Assembly: GCF_011250645.1 (NCBI RefSeq)
Contig: NZ_JAANNO010000001.1
Span: 642,658-706,657, forward strand
DNA length: 64,000 nucleotides
Direction of reading: 5' to 3'
From: Motilibacter aurantiacus
GTDB taxonomy: Bacteria > Actinomycetota > Actinomycetes > Motilibacterales > Motilibacteraceae
Below, piece after piece: positions 9,490-18,186 of this stretch. The translations under genes were made by a program, and so were the position numbers. Positions within the stretch are counted from its first letter, which is position 1. Every line of letters starts with the position of its first letter. The notes under the pieces were generated by a model that saw only the letters and a program-made list of their open reading frames with translations, was not told the DNA's origin and ran no database searches.

Positions 9490-11085
9490 ATGTCCACGCG
9501 TACCCCCGCCGTCCGCGGCCTCCGCAGCCTCGGAGTCGCACCGAAGATCCTCGTCGCCGTCACGGTGGCGAGCCTCGCCGCGCTCCTCGTCGGGGTGCTC
9601 GGGCTGCGCGCCCTGGGCTCCACCGCGGACGACAGCCGCCAGATGTACGAGCAGGACGTCAGCGGCATCTCGCTCGCGCAGGAGATGCGCTTCCAGATGA
9701 TGACCGTGCGCTTCAACATGGTGAACCTCAACAACGCCAAGACCGAGGAGGACCGGGCGAAGTACACGCAGGGTCGCGACGCCGCGGCGCAGGCCCTGCG
9801 CGACACCGCGGAGGCCTACCTCGCGAAGGTCGACCCGAGCGAGCAGGAAAAGGCGCTCCTCACCGGTGCCCTCGCCAACGTCGACGCGTACTTCGACGTC
9901 GTGGAGCGGATCGGCCAGGGGACGGCCGAGGAGCAGGCGCAGGCGCTCGCCCAGATCCCGGCGATCACCGGCGGCATCGTGGGCAACCTCGACAAGCTGG
10001 CCCAGGCCAACCAGGACAAGGCCGGCGCGAGCGCGAAGAGCGCCGCCGACTCGTACTCCTCGACTCGGGCCACCCTCATCGTGGTCCTGCTGCTCGGCGT
10101 GGTGCTCGCGATGGGCGTCGGCGTCGTCATCGCGCGCTCGGTCACCGGCCCGCTCAGCCGGGTGCGCGAGGCGGCCACCCGGCTCGCCGAGGGCGACCTG
10201 ACCCAGCCGACGGGCGTCAGCCAGAGCGACGAGGTCGGCCAGACCGCCGCCGCCCTGGACTCCGCCCTGGAGTCGCTGCGCCGGGTGATGGGCGCTGTCG
10301 TCTCCTCCGCCGACGCCGTCGCCGCCGCGAGCAGCGACCTGTCGAGCTCCTCGGCCCGCATCGCCGCGTCCGCCGCGGAGACCAGCACCCAGTCCGGTGT
10401 CGTCTCCGCGACCGCGTCCGAGGTGTCGGGCAGCGTGCAGACCGTCGCCGCCGGCGCTGAGCAGATGGGCGCCTCGATCCGGGAGATCGCGCTCAACACC
10501 AACGAGGCCGCCCGCGTCGCGGGCGAGGCCGTCGGCGTCGCCGAGAGCACCACCCAGATGATCTCCAAGCTCGGCGCCTCGTCCGCCGAGATCGGCAACG
10601 TCATCAAGGTCATCACCTCCATCGCCGAGCAGACCAACCTGCTCGCCCTCAACGCCACCATCGAGGCCGCACGCGCCGGCGAGGCCGGCAAGGGCTTCGC
10701 CGTCGTGGCCGGAGAGGTCAAGGACCTCGCTCAGGAGACCGGGCGCGCCACCGAGGACATCCACAAGCGCGTCCAGGCGATCCAGGAGGACACGGCCAAC
10801 GCGGTCGAGGCCATCGGCGAGATCGCGGCGATCATCGCCCGCATCAACGACTTCCAGACCACCATCGCGTCCGCCGTCGAGGAGCAGACGGCGACCACCC
10901 ACGAGATGAGCCGGTCGGTCAGCGAGGCGGCGTCGGGCACGAGCGCCATCGCCCACAACATCACCGGCGTCTCCGCCGCGGCCGAGACGACCAACAGCGC
11001 GCTCGGCGCCTCGCAGGCGGCCGTGGCCGAGCTGGCGTCGATGGCCAGCGGCCTCAAGGCGGAGGTCGACCGCTTCACGTTCTGA
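9490..11085 (+). CDS. Methyl-accepting chemotaxis protein
   Basis: 531-aa chemoreceptor: a short cytoplasmic N-terminus, TM1 (about 20-42), an extracytoplasmic four-helix sensor region (about 43-190), TM2 (about 192-214), a HAMP domain ([20 protein letters not shown]) and a long cytoplasmic signalling hairpin. The conserved tip is [20 protein letters not shown]. It would control a CheA kinase and flagellar rotation, so the organism is probably motile. The start is preceded by GGAGACCCC. No che or fla genes are nearby, so it is an orphan receptor; its ligand is unknown. Confidence 0.93.
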   Translation: MSTRTPAVRGLRSLGVAPKILVAVTVASLAALLVGVLGLRALGSTADDSRQMYEQDVSGISLAQEMRFQMMTVRFNMVNLNNAKTEEDRAKYTQGRDAAAQALRDTAEAYLAKVDPSEQEKALLTGALANVDAYFDVVERIGQGTAEEQAQALAQIPAITGGIVGNLDKLAQANQDKAGASAKSAADSYSSTRATLIVVLLLGVVLAMGVGVVIARSVTGPLSRVREAATRLAEGDLTQPTGVSQSDEVGQTAAALDSALESLRRVMGAVVSSADAVAAASSDLSSSSARIAASAAETSTQSGVVSATASEVSGSVQTVAAGAEQMGASIREIALNTNEAARVAGEAVGVAESTTQMISKLGASSAEIGNVIKVITSIAEQTNLLALNATIEAARAGEAGKGFAVVAGEVKDLAQETGRATEDIHKRVQAIQEDTANAVEAIGEIAAIIARINDFQTTIASAVEEQTATTHEMSRSVSEAASGTSAIAHNITGVSAAAETTNSALGASQAAVAELASMASGLKAEVDRFTF

Positions 11086-11120
11086 GGCTCACTCGGGGGG
11101 GTGGAGCCCCCGGAGCCCGC

Positions 11121-11178
11121 TGATCATGGGCAGGTCAGCGCGACACGCCGAGGTGTGCCGCTGATCTGCCCATGATCA
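11121..11178. terminator. Long near-perfect hairpin between convergent genes
   Basis: Arms 11121-11140 and 11159-11178 are 20 bp each with one C/T difference that still pairs as G-U. The 18-base loop can pair further (ACAC/GTGT). It sits between the ends of the chemoreceptor gene and the P450 gene, where a bidirectional terminator is expected. It could also be a copy of a dispersed palindromic repeat. Confidence 0.6.
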
Positions 11179-11231
11179 CCGCCCCAGGGCCGGCCGCGGG
11201 AGGGTCAGCGCACCGCCCGGCCGAGGGGCGC

Positions 11232-12467
11232 TCAGCCCACCGTGACCGGCAGCGTCTCCAGGATGCGGATGATGTAGCCGCGGCCGAGCTCGGGCTCCGC
11301 GGCCAGCGCGAGGCGCGGGACGCGGCGTACGAGCTCGGCGAAGACCGTCTGCAGCTCGAGCCGGGCGAGCGGTGCGCCCAGGCAGAAGTGGATGCCGGCG
11401 CCGAAGCTGATGTGCGGGTTGGACGAGCGCCCGACGTCCAGCCGGTCCGGGTCCTCGAAGCGCTCCGGGTCCCGGTTGGCCGACCCGAACAGCAGCGCGA
11501 CCTGGCTGCCACGCGCGACGGGCACCCCGCCGACGTCCGCGTCCTCCAGCGCCCACCGCGAGAAGAGCTGCAGGGGCGTGTCGTAGCGCATGACCTCCTC
11601 GACCGCCGTCGGCACCAGGGAGAGGTCCGCACGCAGCCGCTCGAGCTGGTCGGGGTGGCGCAGCAGCGTCGCGACCCCGTTGACCGTGACCCCGACGGTC
11701 GCCTCGTGGCCGGCGTTGAGCAGCAGGACGCAGGTGCCGACGAGCTCGTCCTCGGTGAGCCGCTCCCCCTCGTCGACCACCTCGGTCAGCGCGGTGACCA
11801 GGTCGTCCTGCGGGCGGGCCCGCCGCTCGGCGGCGAGGGCGCGCAGGTACGCGGCGAACTCCTCGGCGGCCGAGACCGCGCGGGCCTCGTCGTCGGCGGT
11901 GGGGCGCAGCTCGTACATCCGGCACATGTCCTGTGACCAGGGGCGCAGCAGGTGGCGGTCCGCCTGCGGCACGCCGAGCAGGTCGGCGATCACGTCCACG
12001 GGCAACGGCTCGGCCACGAGCGGCTTGAGGTCGACGGGCGAGCCGTCGGCCCCGGCGGCGAGCAGGTCGTCCACGAGCCCGGTGGCGATCCGGTCGATCG
12101 ACGCGCGCATGCCCTCGACGCGCCGCGGGGTGAACGCCTTGGCGACCAGCCGGCGCAGCCGCGTGTGGTCCGGCGGCTCGGTGTCGAGCATGCCGTTGCG
12201 CACGACGTCCCAGAACGGGGCCAGGTGCAGTGGGTCCTCCGGGCGGCCCATCTCCGCGTGGGTGGCGACCTGGAGGTACGACCGCCCGAACCGCCGGTCG
12301 CGCAGCACGGCGTCCACGTCGGCGGCGCGGGCCACGACGTACTGGCCGGTGCGCGGTGACCACGAGACCGGTCCGAGCTTCCGCAGCTCGCCGTAGACGG
12401 GGTAGGGGTCGGAGACGAACGCCGGGGAGGCAGGGTCGAAGGCGTCGGGAACCAGCGGCGGAATCAT
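11232..12467 (-). CDS. Cytochrome P450
   Basis: Soluble bacterial P450 of 411 aa. It has the I-helix oxygen-activation motif LLNAGHEATV, the K-helix EEVMR (ExxR) and the haem-binding loop FGAGIHFCLGAPLARLE with ligand Cys362. The start MIPPLVPDAFDPASPAF is the usual N-terminus of this class. The substrate is unknown. No ferredoxin or reductase is adjacent. It lies 1.4 kb from a type III PKS gene, so it may tailor that product, but it is on the opposite strand and not in the operon. Confidence 0.93.
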   Translation of the reverse strand: MIPPLVPDAFDPASPAFVSDPYPVYGELRKLGPVSWSPRTGQYVVARAADVDAVLRDRRFGRSYLQVATHAEMGRPEDPLHLAPFWDVVRNGMLDTEPPDHTRLRRLVAKAFTPRRVEGMRASIDRIATGLVDDLLAAGADGSPVDLKPLVAEPLPVDVIADLLGVPQADRHLLRPWSQDMCRMYELRPTADDEARAVSAAEEFAAYLRALAAERRARPQDDLVTALTEVVDEGERLTEDELVGTCVLLLNAGHEATVGVTVNGVATLLRHPDQLERLRADLSLVPTAVEEVMRYDTPLQLFSRWALEDADVGGVPVARGSQVALLFGSANRDPERFEDPDRLDVGRSSNPHISFGAGIHFCLGAPLARLELQTVFAELVRRVPRLALAAEPELGRGYIIRILETLPVTVG

Positions 12468-12551
12468 GGTGCGGGCCAGAGTAGGGGGCGCTGACCTGGC
12501 CGTCCGGCGAATCGCGCGGCCGTCCCTGGTCAGATGCGCGACGATGAGGAC

Positions 12552-13181
12552 ATGTCTGTCCGAGTCGGCACGTCCTCGGCAGCGGGCGCCCTCGCCCTGC
12601 TGCTCGCCATCAGCGCCTGCTCCGGCGACGACGGCGAGGAGAGCACGCCGGCCGGGCCGTCCGCCACCTCCCCGGCACCGGTGGGCAGCACGGCTGCCGA
12701 GCCGGCGGTGCCGCCGCTGGCCGGGGGTACGCCCGGGGCGCCTGCGCCGGCGGCTCCGTCCGCGCCGGCCGCCGTCACCCCCTCGGCGCCGCGGTCGTCG
12801 GGCGCGCCGGGCGCGCCCGCGGCGCAGCCCAGCCCCGCGGGCACCTCGGCCGCCGGCTTCGGCGGCCTCGCCGCGGCCGACCAGCAGGTCGTCGCCCAGG
12901 CGCTGGCCCGCGGGCTGAAGGCCGGGCAGCCCGTGGCGGTCGAGCACCGCGCCCAGTTCTCCGACCAGCCGACCCTGGACAGCGTGTCCACCGAGCTGTC
13001 CGTCCTCGGGCTGACCGTCACCCCGCTGGCCAACATCCGCGAGGCCGACAGCTTCGAGCTCAGCGCCACGAGCTTCGGCACGCTCGACGAGACGTTCCTG
13101 AAGGGCGACCTGGCCGCCGTCCGCGAGGTGGTCGAGCGCAACGGCGGGACCTACACCGGGTGGGACGCCCAGCAGGCGTAG
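12552..13181 (+). CDS. Lipoprotein with C-terminal RraB-like domain
   Basis: About 209 aa. It has a signal peptide with lipobox LLAISAC, so it is probably anchored outside the membrane. A Pro/Ala/Gly-rich linker of about 80 residues follows, then a compact domain. The last 100 residues (AVEHRAQFSDQP, a central strand ending FELSATS, and the terminus RNGGTYTGWDAQQ) resemble RraB, whose proteins end in a G-G-x-Y-x-G-W motif and normally bind RNase E in the cytoplasm. An exported version would have another role. The ATG at 12552 is preferred over 12534 because it leads directly into the signal peptide. Confidence 0.65.
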   Translation: MSVRVGTSSAAGALALLLAISACSGDDGEESTPAGPSATSPAPVGSTAAEPAVPPLAGGTPGAPAPAAPSAPAAVTPSAPRSSGAPGAPAAQPSPAGTSAAGFGGLAAADQQVVAQALARGLKAGQPVAVEHRAQFSDQPTLDSVSTELSVLGLTVTPLANIREADSFELSATSFGTLDETFLKGDLAAVREVVERNGGTYTGWDAQQA

Positions 13182-13185
13182 CCGC

Positions 13186-13752
13186 TCACGGGCCCGGGGC
13201 GCGGCAGCGCACCCCGACGCCGACGGGCGACCGGAGGGTCTGGAGCTGCCCGAGCCCGGCGGCGGCCAGGGCGGCCTGCGTGGCGTCGAGGGCCCGGGCC
13301 GCCCCGGACGGCGCGGCCGCGTCGTACAACAGGCACAGCGTCCCGCCCGGCCGCAGCGCCGCCGCGAGCACCGCCACCTCCCGCTCCGCGCCCGACGTCC
13401 AGAAGACGTTGACGTTCACGGCGAAGGCGCGGTCCACGCTCCCCCGCTCCGGCTCCAGGTCGGCGAGCGCGCACTGCCGGACGGTGAGCCGCCCGGCCTC
13501 GACGTGCTCCCGGTTGCGCTGCGCGGCGCGAGCCACGGCGGTCGCGGAGCGGTCGATGGCCAGCAGGTGTCCGGTGGCCAGCCGGGCGCAGACCAGCCCG
13601 GCCGCGACGCCTGGGCCGCAGCCGGCCTCGAGCACCCGGTCGGCGGGCTGCGGGTCGAGGACCTCGACCGCCCAGCGCAGGCGGGCGGGGGGCTCGGCGG
13701 CGTGTGCGGCCACGAGCCGAGCGTAGGCGCCCCGTCCACCGGCGCCGCGCAT
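13186..13752 (-). CDS. Class I SAM-dependent methyltransferase
   Basis: Roughly 188-aa methyltransferase with the SAM motif VLEAGCGPGVAAGLVCARLA, the acidic strand LLAIDRSATAVARA, and PGGTLCLLYD as the post-motif strand. It is transcribed away from the type III PKS gene, 122 bp apart, so the two may share a regulatory region. The start is uncertain: the ATG at 13752 is used, and a GTG at 13713 is possible. The substrate is unknown. Confidence 0.7.
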   Translation of the reverse strand: MRGAGGRGAYARLVAAHAAEPPARLRWAVEVLDPQPADRVLEAGCGPGVAAGLVCARLATGHLLAIDRSATAVARAAQRNREHVEAGRLTVRQCALADLEPERGSVDRAFAVNVNVFWTSGAEREVAVLAAALRPGGTLCLLYDAAAPSGAARALDATQAALAAAGLGQLQTLRSPVGVGVRCRAPGP

Positions 13753-13874
13753 CGCGGCCGCGCGGCGCCGCCCGGCCCAGCCGGATGCGCCCCGTTCGTT
13801 CGCGTGCTCAACTAGGGCCTCGTGGGGCAGGACTACGAGATGAGCCGACGTACGACCTGCGCGGAGCACGCCGC

Positions 13875-14987
13875 GTGACGCTGCCCCGTGTCGCGATCCG
13901 CTCGATCGAGACCGCCGTGCCCCGCCCGATGCCGCAGCCGGTGCTCCGCGACCTCATGGCCGCCCAGCCCGGGCTCAGCCCGCTGGCGCGCCGGCTCGTG
14001 CGCACCGTCTACGACGCGTCGGCCATCGACACCCGGCACACCGTGATCGACGAGCTCGACGGCGTCACGCACGGGGCCCCGCTCTTCGTCGACCCCGGGC
14101 GGGCCCTGGTGCTCGCGCCGCCGACGGGCGCGCGCAACGCCGCGTACGCCCGGCTCTCCCGCGACCTGCTCGTGGAGGCGGGGCGGCGGGCACTCAAGGC
14201 GGCGGGGCTCGAGGCGTCCGACGTCAGCCACGTCGTGACCGTCTCGTGCACCGGCTTCTTCGCGCCCGGGCCGGACTACGTGCTCGTCCGCGAGCTGGGG
14301 CTGCGCCCGTCGACCCGGCGGCTGCACGTCGGCTTCATGGGGTGCTACGGCGTCTTTCCCGCGCTGCGTGCGGCGCGCTCGACGTGCGAGGCCGAGCCGG
14401 ACGCCGTCGTCCTCGTGGTCAGCGTCGAGCTGTGCACGCTGCACCTGCACGTCGCCGACGACCCGGACACCATCGTCTCCTCCTCGGTCTTCGCCGACGG
14501 GGCGGCCGCGGCGGTCGTCACGGCCCGGCCGGCGCCCGCGGGCGAGCCGATCCTCACGATCGACGCCCTCGAGACGGTGCTGACCGAGCAGGGCGAGCAG
14601 GACATGGCCTGGACCATCGGCGACCACGGCTTCGACATGGTGCTCAGCAGCTACGTGCCGCGCATCATCGAGGGCGACATCCACGCGGCGCTCGAGCCGC
14701 TGCTGGAGGGCCGGCCGGCCGCGCAGATCGAGCACTGGGCGGTCCACCCCGGAGGCCGCGCCATCCTCGACCGCGTGCAGGGGGCGCTCGGGCTCAGCGA
14801 CGAGCAGCTCGCGCCGTCGCGGGAGGTGCTGCGCGGCTACGGCAACATGTCGAGCGCGACCGTCCTCTTCATCCTGCGCGAGATCCTGTACGCCCCCCTG
14901 CCGCCGACGCCGGCCCGGGTGGCCGCCGTCGCTTTCGGGCCCGGGCTGACCGTGGAGACGGCGCTGCTCACGCGGGGAGCCGCCTGA
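13875..14987 (+). CDS. Type III polyketide synthase (chalcone/stilbene synthase family)
   Basis: 370-aa thiolase-fold enzyme that extends an acyl-CoA starter with malonyl-CoA and cyclises the product. The catalytic triad is recognisable as Cys157 in FMGCYGVFPALRAAR, His291 in HWAVHPGGRAILD and Asn324 in GYGNMSSATVLFIL. VSCTGFFAPGPDY is the conserved pre-active-site segment. The GTG start follows GCGGAG. Its stop overlaps the next gene (TGATG). It is the first gene of a four-gene operon. Starter and product cannot be read from sequence; a resorcinol, pyrone or quinone-type product is plausible. Confidence 0.95.
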   Translation: MTLPRVAIRSIETAVPRPMPQPVLRDLMAAQPGLSPLARRLVRTVYDASAIDTRHTVIDELDGVTHGAPLFVDPGRALVLAPPTGARNAAYARLSRDLLVEAGRRALKAAGLEASDVSHVVTVSCTGFFAPGPDYVLVRELGLRPSTRRLHVGFMGCYGVFPALRAARSTCEAEPDAVVLVVSVELCTLHLHVADDPDTIVSSSVFADGAAAAVVTARPAPAGEPILTIDALETVLTEQGEQDMAWTIGDHGFDMVLSSYVPRIIEGDIHAALEPLLEGRPAAQIEHWAVHPGGRAILDRVQGALGLSDEQLAPSREVLRGYGNMSSATVLFILREILYAPLPPTPARVAAVAFGPGLTVETALLTRGAA

Positions 14988-15676
14988 TGCCCGGCCTGGC
15001 GACGCGCGACACCGAGGCGCGCGAGCTGATGGACGACCCGGCCTGCGACCTCCGGCTGCTGCGGTCTACGTACGCGCAGTTCCGGCTGGTGAACCGGGCC
15101 GTGTCCGGATGGCGGCGGGTCTACGTCCGGCGGCTGCGTCCCCTGCTCTCGGCCGACCGGCCGACATCGCTGCTCGACATCGGCTTCGGCGGCGGCGACG
15201 TGCCGCGGGCGCTGGCGGGGTGGGCCAGGCGAGACGGGCTGCTGCTCGACGTCACCGCGATCGACCCCGACGAGCGGGCGTGCGCCTTCGCGGCCGCCAC
15301 CCCGTCGCCCGACGTGCTGTTCCTGCAGGCGACTTCCTCCGACCTGGTCGCCGCCGGGGAGCGGTTCGACCTCGTCGTCTCGAACCACCTGCTCCACCAC
15401 CTCGACGGCCCCGGGCTCGCCGGGCTGCTGGCCGACAGCGCCGCGCTCGCCCGCCGGCTCGTCGTGCACAACGACATCGAGCGCTCGCCCCTGGCGTACG
15501 CCGCCTGGTCGGCCGCCACCTTCCCGCTGCGCGGCCGCTCCTTCGTCCACGTCGACGGGCGGCTGTCGATCCGCCGCAGCTACCGCCGCTCGGAGCTCGC
15601 CGCACACGTCCCGGACGGCTGGAGCGTCGAGCGGCAGCGGCCGTACCGGCTCCTCCTGGTGCAGGAGAGAGCATGA
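14987..15676 (+). CDS. Class I SAM-dependent methyltransferase, PKS operon
   Basis: 229-aa methyltransferase with LLDIGFGGGDVPRALAGWAR as SAM motif I and VVSNHLLHHLDGPGLAGLL as the post-I region typical of UbiE/Coq5-like enzymes. It is translationally coupled to the type III PKS at its start and to the small membrane protein at its end (ATGA). Methyltransferases coupled to type III PKS genes usually methylate the polyketide, so that is the likely role here by inference. Confidence 0.85.
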   Translation: MPGLATRDTEARELMDDPACDLRLLRSTYAQFRLVNRAVSGWRRVYVRRLRPLLSADRPTSLLDIGFGGGDVPRALAGWARRDGLLLDVTAIDPDERACAFAAATPSPDVLFLQATSSDLVAAGERFDLVVSNHLLHHLDGPGLAGLLADSAALARRLVVHNDIERSPLAYAAWSAATFPLRGRSFVHVDGRLSIRRSYRRSELAAHVPDGWSVERQRPYRLLLVQERA

Positions 15677-15993
15677 ACGCCGATGCGCTCGTCCGTGTGG
15701 CGGCCGTGAGCTACGCGGCGAACTGCGCACTGGGCACCGCGGCCGCCTCGGGGGTCGACACCCGGCGGGTGCGCTGGCTGCACCACGCGCTCTTCGTCAC
15801 CACCGCCACGCTGACGGCCACCGCCGCCGGGGCCGGGCTGCTGCAGCGCCGCCCCGCGGCGTACGCCCTGCTGCCCGCCGCGGTCCCGCTCGCGCTCATT
15901 CCCCACCTCGGCACGCACGGGCCGCGGCATAGGGTCGTCGCGCTGTCGGCGGCGCCGTTCTACGTCGCCGCCCTCGGACTGAGCAGGAGGTAG
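15673..15993 (+). CDS. Small membrane protein, type III PKS operon
   Basis: 106-aa protein with three to four hydrophobic stretches: VRVAAVSYAANCALGTAAA, HHALFVTTATLTATAAGAGL, YALLPAAVPLALIP and VVALSAAPFYVAALGL. The ATG overlaps the upstream methyltransferase stop (ATGA), and the next gene starts 3 bp after its stop. I do not recognise a family. Its place in the operon suggests it keeps the pathway at the membrane or handles a lipophilic product. Confidence 0.7.
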   Translation: MNADALVRVAAVSYAANCALGTAAASGVDTRRVRWLHHALFVTTATLTATAAGAGLLQRRPAAYALLPAAVPLALIPHLGTHGPRHRVVALSAAPFYVAALGLSRR

Positions 15994-15996
15994 GGC

Positions 15997-16803
15997 GTGG
16001 AGCTGCTCGACGCCATCCGTCGACGGAGGACGACCAACGGCGCGATGCTGCCGGACCCGGTGTCCGAGGAGCACCAGCGCATCCTCATGGAGGTCGCCGG
16101 GCGCGCGCCGTCGCAGTTGAACAGCCAGCCGTGGCGGTTCGTGCTCGTGGAGGAGCGCGCCACCATCGACGCGATCGCCGACATCAGCGGCGAGAGCATG
16201 ACGACGGCCATGTCCAACGGCACGTTCTTCGAGCGCTACAAGCCGTACTTCCGCTTCAGCCGCGAGGAGATGGAGCGCCGGCGCGACGGGATGCTGTTCG
16301 ACAAGCTCCCCGCGCCGCTGCGCCCGTTCACCTCCCAGGTGTTCACCTCGCGGGGGCAGAGGCTGATGAACGCCATGCGGGTGCCGCAGACCCTCGGCAG
16401 CGAGAACCGCAAGCTCGTCGCCGGCTGCCCCCTGCTGATGGGCGTCATGCTCGACCGGTCGGAGTACCGCCCCGGCGAGCTGTCGTCGTTCTACTCGGTC
16501 TTCAGCATGGGCGCCGCGATGGAGAACATCTGGCTCACGACCGTCGAGCTCGGGATGGGCATCCAGTTCGTCTCGTTCCCGATGGAGGTGCCCGGCCAGT
16601 GGGACCGGATCGTCGACCTCCTCCGCGTGCCCGACGACCTCGAGCTCATGGCGGTCTACCGGCTGGGCTACCTCCCGCCGGAGCAGCGCCGACCGGCGAT
16701 CGACTGGACCAGCTCGCAGCGGAAGCTGGTCTCGCAGTACGTGTTCCGGGAGACCTGCGCGACGCCGCAGACCGGGTGGGACGAGCCGCTGGGCCGGGAG
16801 TAG
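15997..16803 (+). CDS. Nitroreductase-family flavoprotein
   Basis: 268-aa FMN-dependent oxidoreductase. The N-terminus [15 protein letters not shown] and the segment [19 protein letters not shown] are typical of the nitroreductase fold, as is the later [19 protein letters not shown]. The strong site AGGAGG precedes the GTG, overlapping the end of the membrane protein gene. As the last operon gene it may reduce or oxidise the polyketide, for example quinol/quinone interconversion; this is inference from context. Confidence 0.88.
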   Translation: MELLDAIRRRRTTNGAMLPDPVSEEHQRILMEVAGRAPSQLNSQPWRFVLVEERATIDAIADISGESMTTAMSNGTFFERYKPYFRFSREEMERRRDGMLFDKLPAPLRPFTSQVFTSRGQRLMNAMRVPQTLGSENRKLVAGCPLLMGVMLDRSEYRPGELSSFYSVFSMGAAMENIWLTTVELGMGIQFVSFPMEVPGQWDRIVDLLRVPDDLELMAVYRLGYLPPEQRRPAIDWTSSQRKLVSQYVFRETCATPQTGWDEPLGRE

Positions 16804-16849
16804 CCCGCCGCGGCACCTGCCGTTCACGTCCGCCGGACACACTGCCCGG

Positions 16850-18100
16850 GTGAGCTCTGCAGCCGCCGCACCGGAGGGGCCCGCGCTCCGGCGCGAGCTC
16901 GGGGTCGCCGACGCCGTCCTCGTCGGGCTCGGCGCGATGCTGGGCGCCGGCGTCTTCGCCGCCTTCGCCCCCGCCGCCGGGGCGGCCGGGACAGGGCTGC
17001 TGCTCGCACTGGCCGTCGCGGCCGTCGTCGCCTACTGCAATGCCACGTCGACGGCCGCGCTCGCCGCGGCCCACCCGCAGGCGGGCGGCGCGTACCTCTA
17101 CGGCCGGCGGCAGCTCGGCCCGGTGTGGGGGTACGTCGCCGGCTGGGGCTTCGTCGTCGGCAAGACCGCCAGCTGCGCGGCCATGGCGCTCACCGCCGGG
17201 GCGTACGCCTGGCCGGGGCACCCGCGCCTCGCGGCCGTCGTCGCCGCCGGGGCGCTGACCGCCGTCAACTACCGGGGGATCACGCGGACGGCCGCTCTCA
17301 ACCGGGCCCTGGTCACGGTCACGCTGGGGTCGCTGGCCCTGGTCGTCGCCGGCTGCCTGGCCGGCGGCGCGACGGACGCGGCCAACCTGCGGCTGCAGGG
17401 CTTCGACGGCTACGGGGTGCTGCAGGCCGCCGGGCTGCTCTTCTTCGCCTTCGCGGGCTACGCGCGCATCGCCACGCTCGGCGAGGAGGTGCGCGACCCC
17501 GCCCGGACGATCCCGCGCGCCGTGCCCGTCGCCCTCGGCGTCGTCGTCGTGGTCTACGCCCTCGTCGGGGTCAGCGTCCTGCTCGTGCTCGGCGCGGGCG
17601 GCGTCGCCACGTCCGCCGCGCCGCTGCGCGACGCGGTGGCCGCCGGCAGCCTCGACGGGCTCTCACCCCTGGTCCGCGTCGGGGCCGTCACGGCCGCGCT
17701 CGGGGTCCTGCTCAGCGCCATGGCGGGCGTCGGCCGCACCACGCTGGCGATGGCCCGGGACCGTGAGCTGCCGCCGGCCCTCGCGGCCGTGCACCCGCGC
17801 TTCGGCGTGCCGCACCGGGCCGAGCTCGCTCTCGGGGCGGTGGTCGTCGCGATCGTCTGCGTCGCCGACATCCGCGGGGCGATCGGCTTCTCCGGGCTCG
17901 GCGTCCTCGTCTACTACGCGGTCGCCAACGCCGGCGCGTGGACGCTGCCGGCGCGTACCGCCCTGCGGCGCCCGGTCGCAGCGGTCGGGCTCACGGGTTG
18001 CCTGGTGCTGGCCGCCACCCTGCCCTGGGCGAGCGTCGTGGCCGGGGTCGCCGTCCTGGCGCTCGGCCTGCTGCTGCGGGCTGCTGCCCGCGCCCGGTGA
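16850..18100 (+). CDS. APC-family amino acid/polyamine permease
   Basis: 416-aa transporter with about 12 hydrophobic segments. TM1 carries the unwound Gly motif VLVGLGAMLGAGVFAAFAP, and the TM6-like region is LLFFAFAGYARIATLGEEVR followed by DPARTIPRA, both characteristic of APC permeases. It lies 46 bp after the nitroreductase gene on the same strand and may be read from the same transcript. The substrate is unknown. Confidence 0.9.
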   Translation: MSSAAAAPEGPALRRELGVADAVLVGLGAMLGAGVFAAFAPAAGAAGTGLLLALAVAAVVAYCNATSTAALAAAHPQAGGAYLYGRRQLGPVWGYVAGWGFVVGKTASCAAMALTAGAYAWPGHPRLAAVVAAGALTAVNYRGITRTAALNRALVTVTLGSLALVVAGCLAGGATDAANLRLQGFDGYGVLQAAGLLFFAFAGYARIATLGEEVRDPARTIPRAVPVALGVVVVVYALVGVSVLLVLGAGGVATSAAPLRDAVAAGSLDGLSPLVRVGAVTAALGVLLSAMAGVGRTTLAMARDRELPPALAAVHPRFGVPHRAELALGAVVVAIVCVADIRGAIGFSGLGVLVYYAVANAGAWTLPARTALRRPVAAVGLTGCLVLAATLPWASVVAGVAVLALGLLLRAAARAR

Positions 18101-18150
18101 CCCCAGCTCCTCGACCGTCGCCGTGGCGCGAGCTCGAGGACAGCCGTCGA

Positions 18151-18171
18151 CCGCCGCGTGTCGTGCGGCGG
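18151..18171. terminator. Short GC hairpin between convergent genes
   Basis: CCGCCGC (18151-18157) and GCGGCGG (18165-18171) with a 7-base loop, between the ends of the APC and PH-domain genes. It has no U-run, as is usual in actinobacteria. Confidence 0.35.
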
Positions 18172-18186
18172 CCTTGCTCGCGGGCG

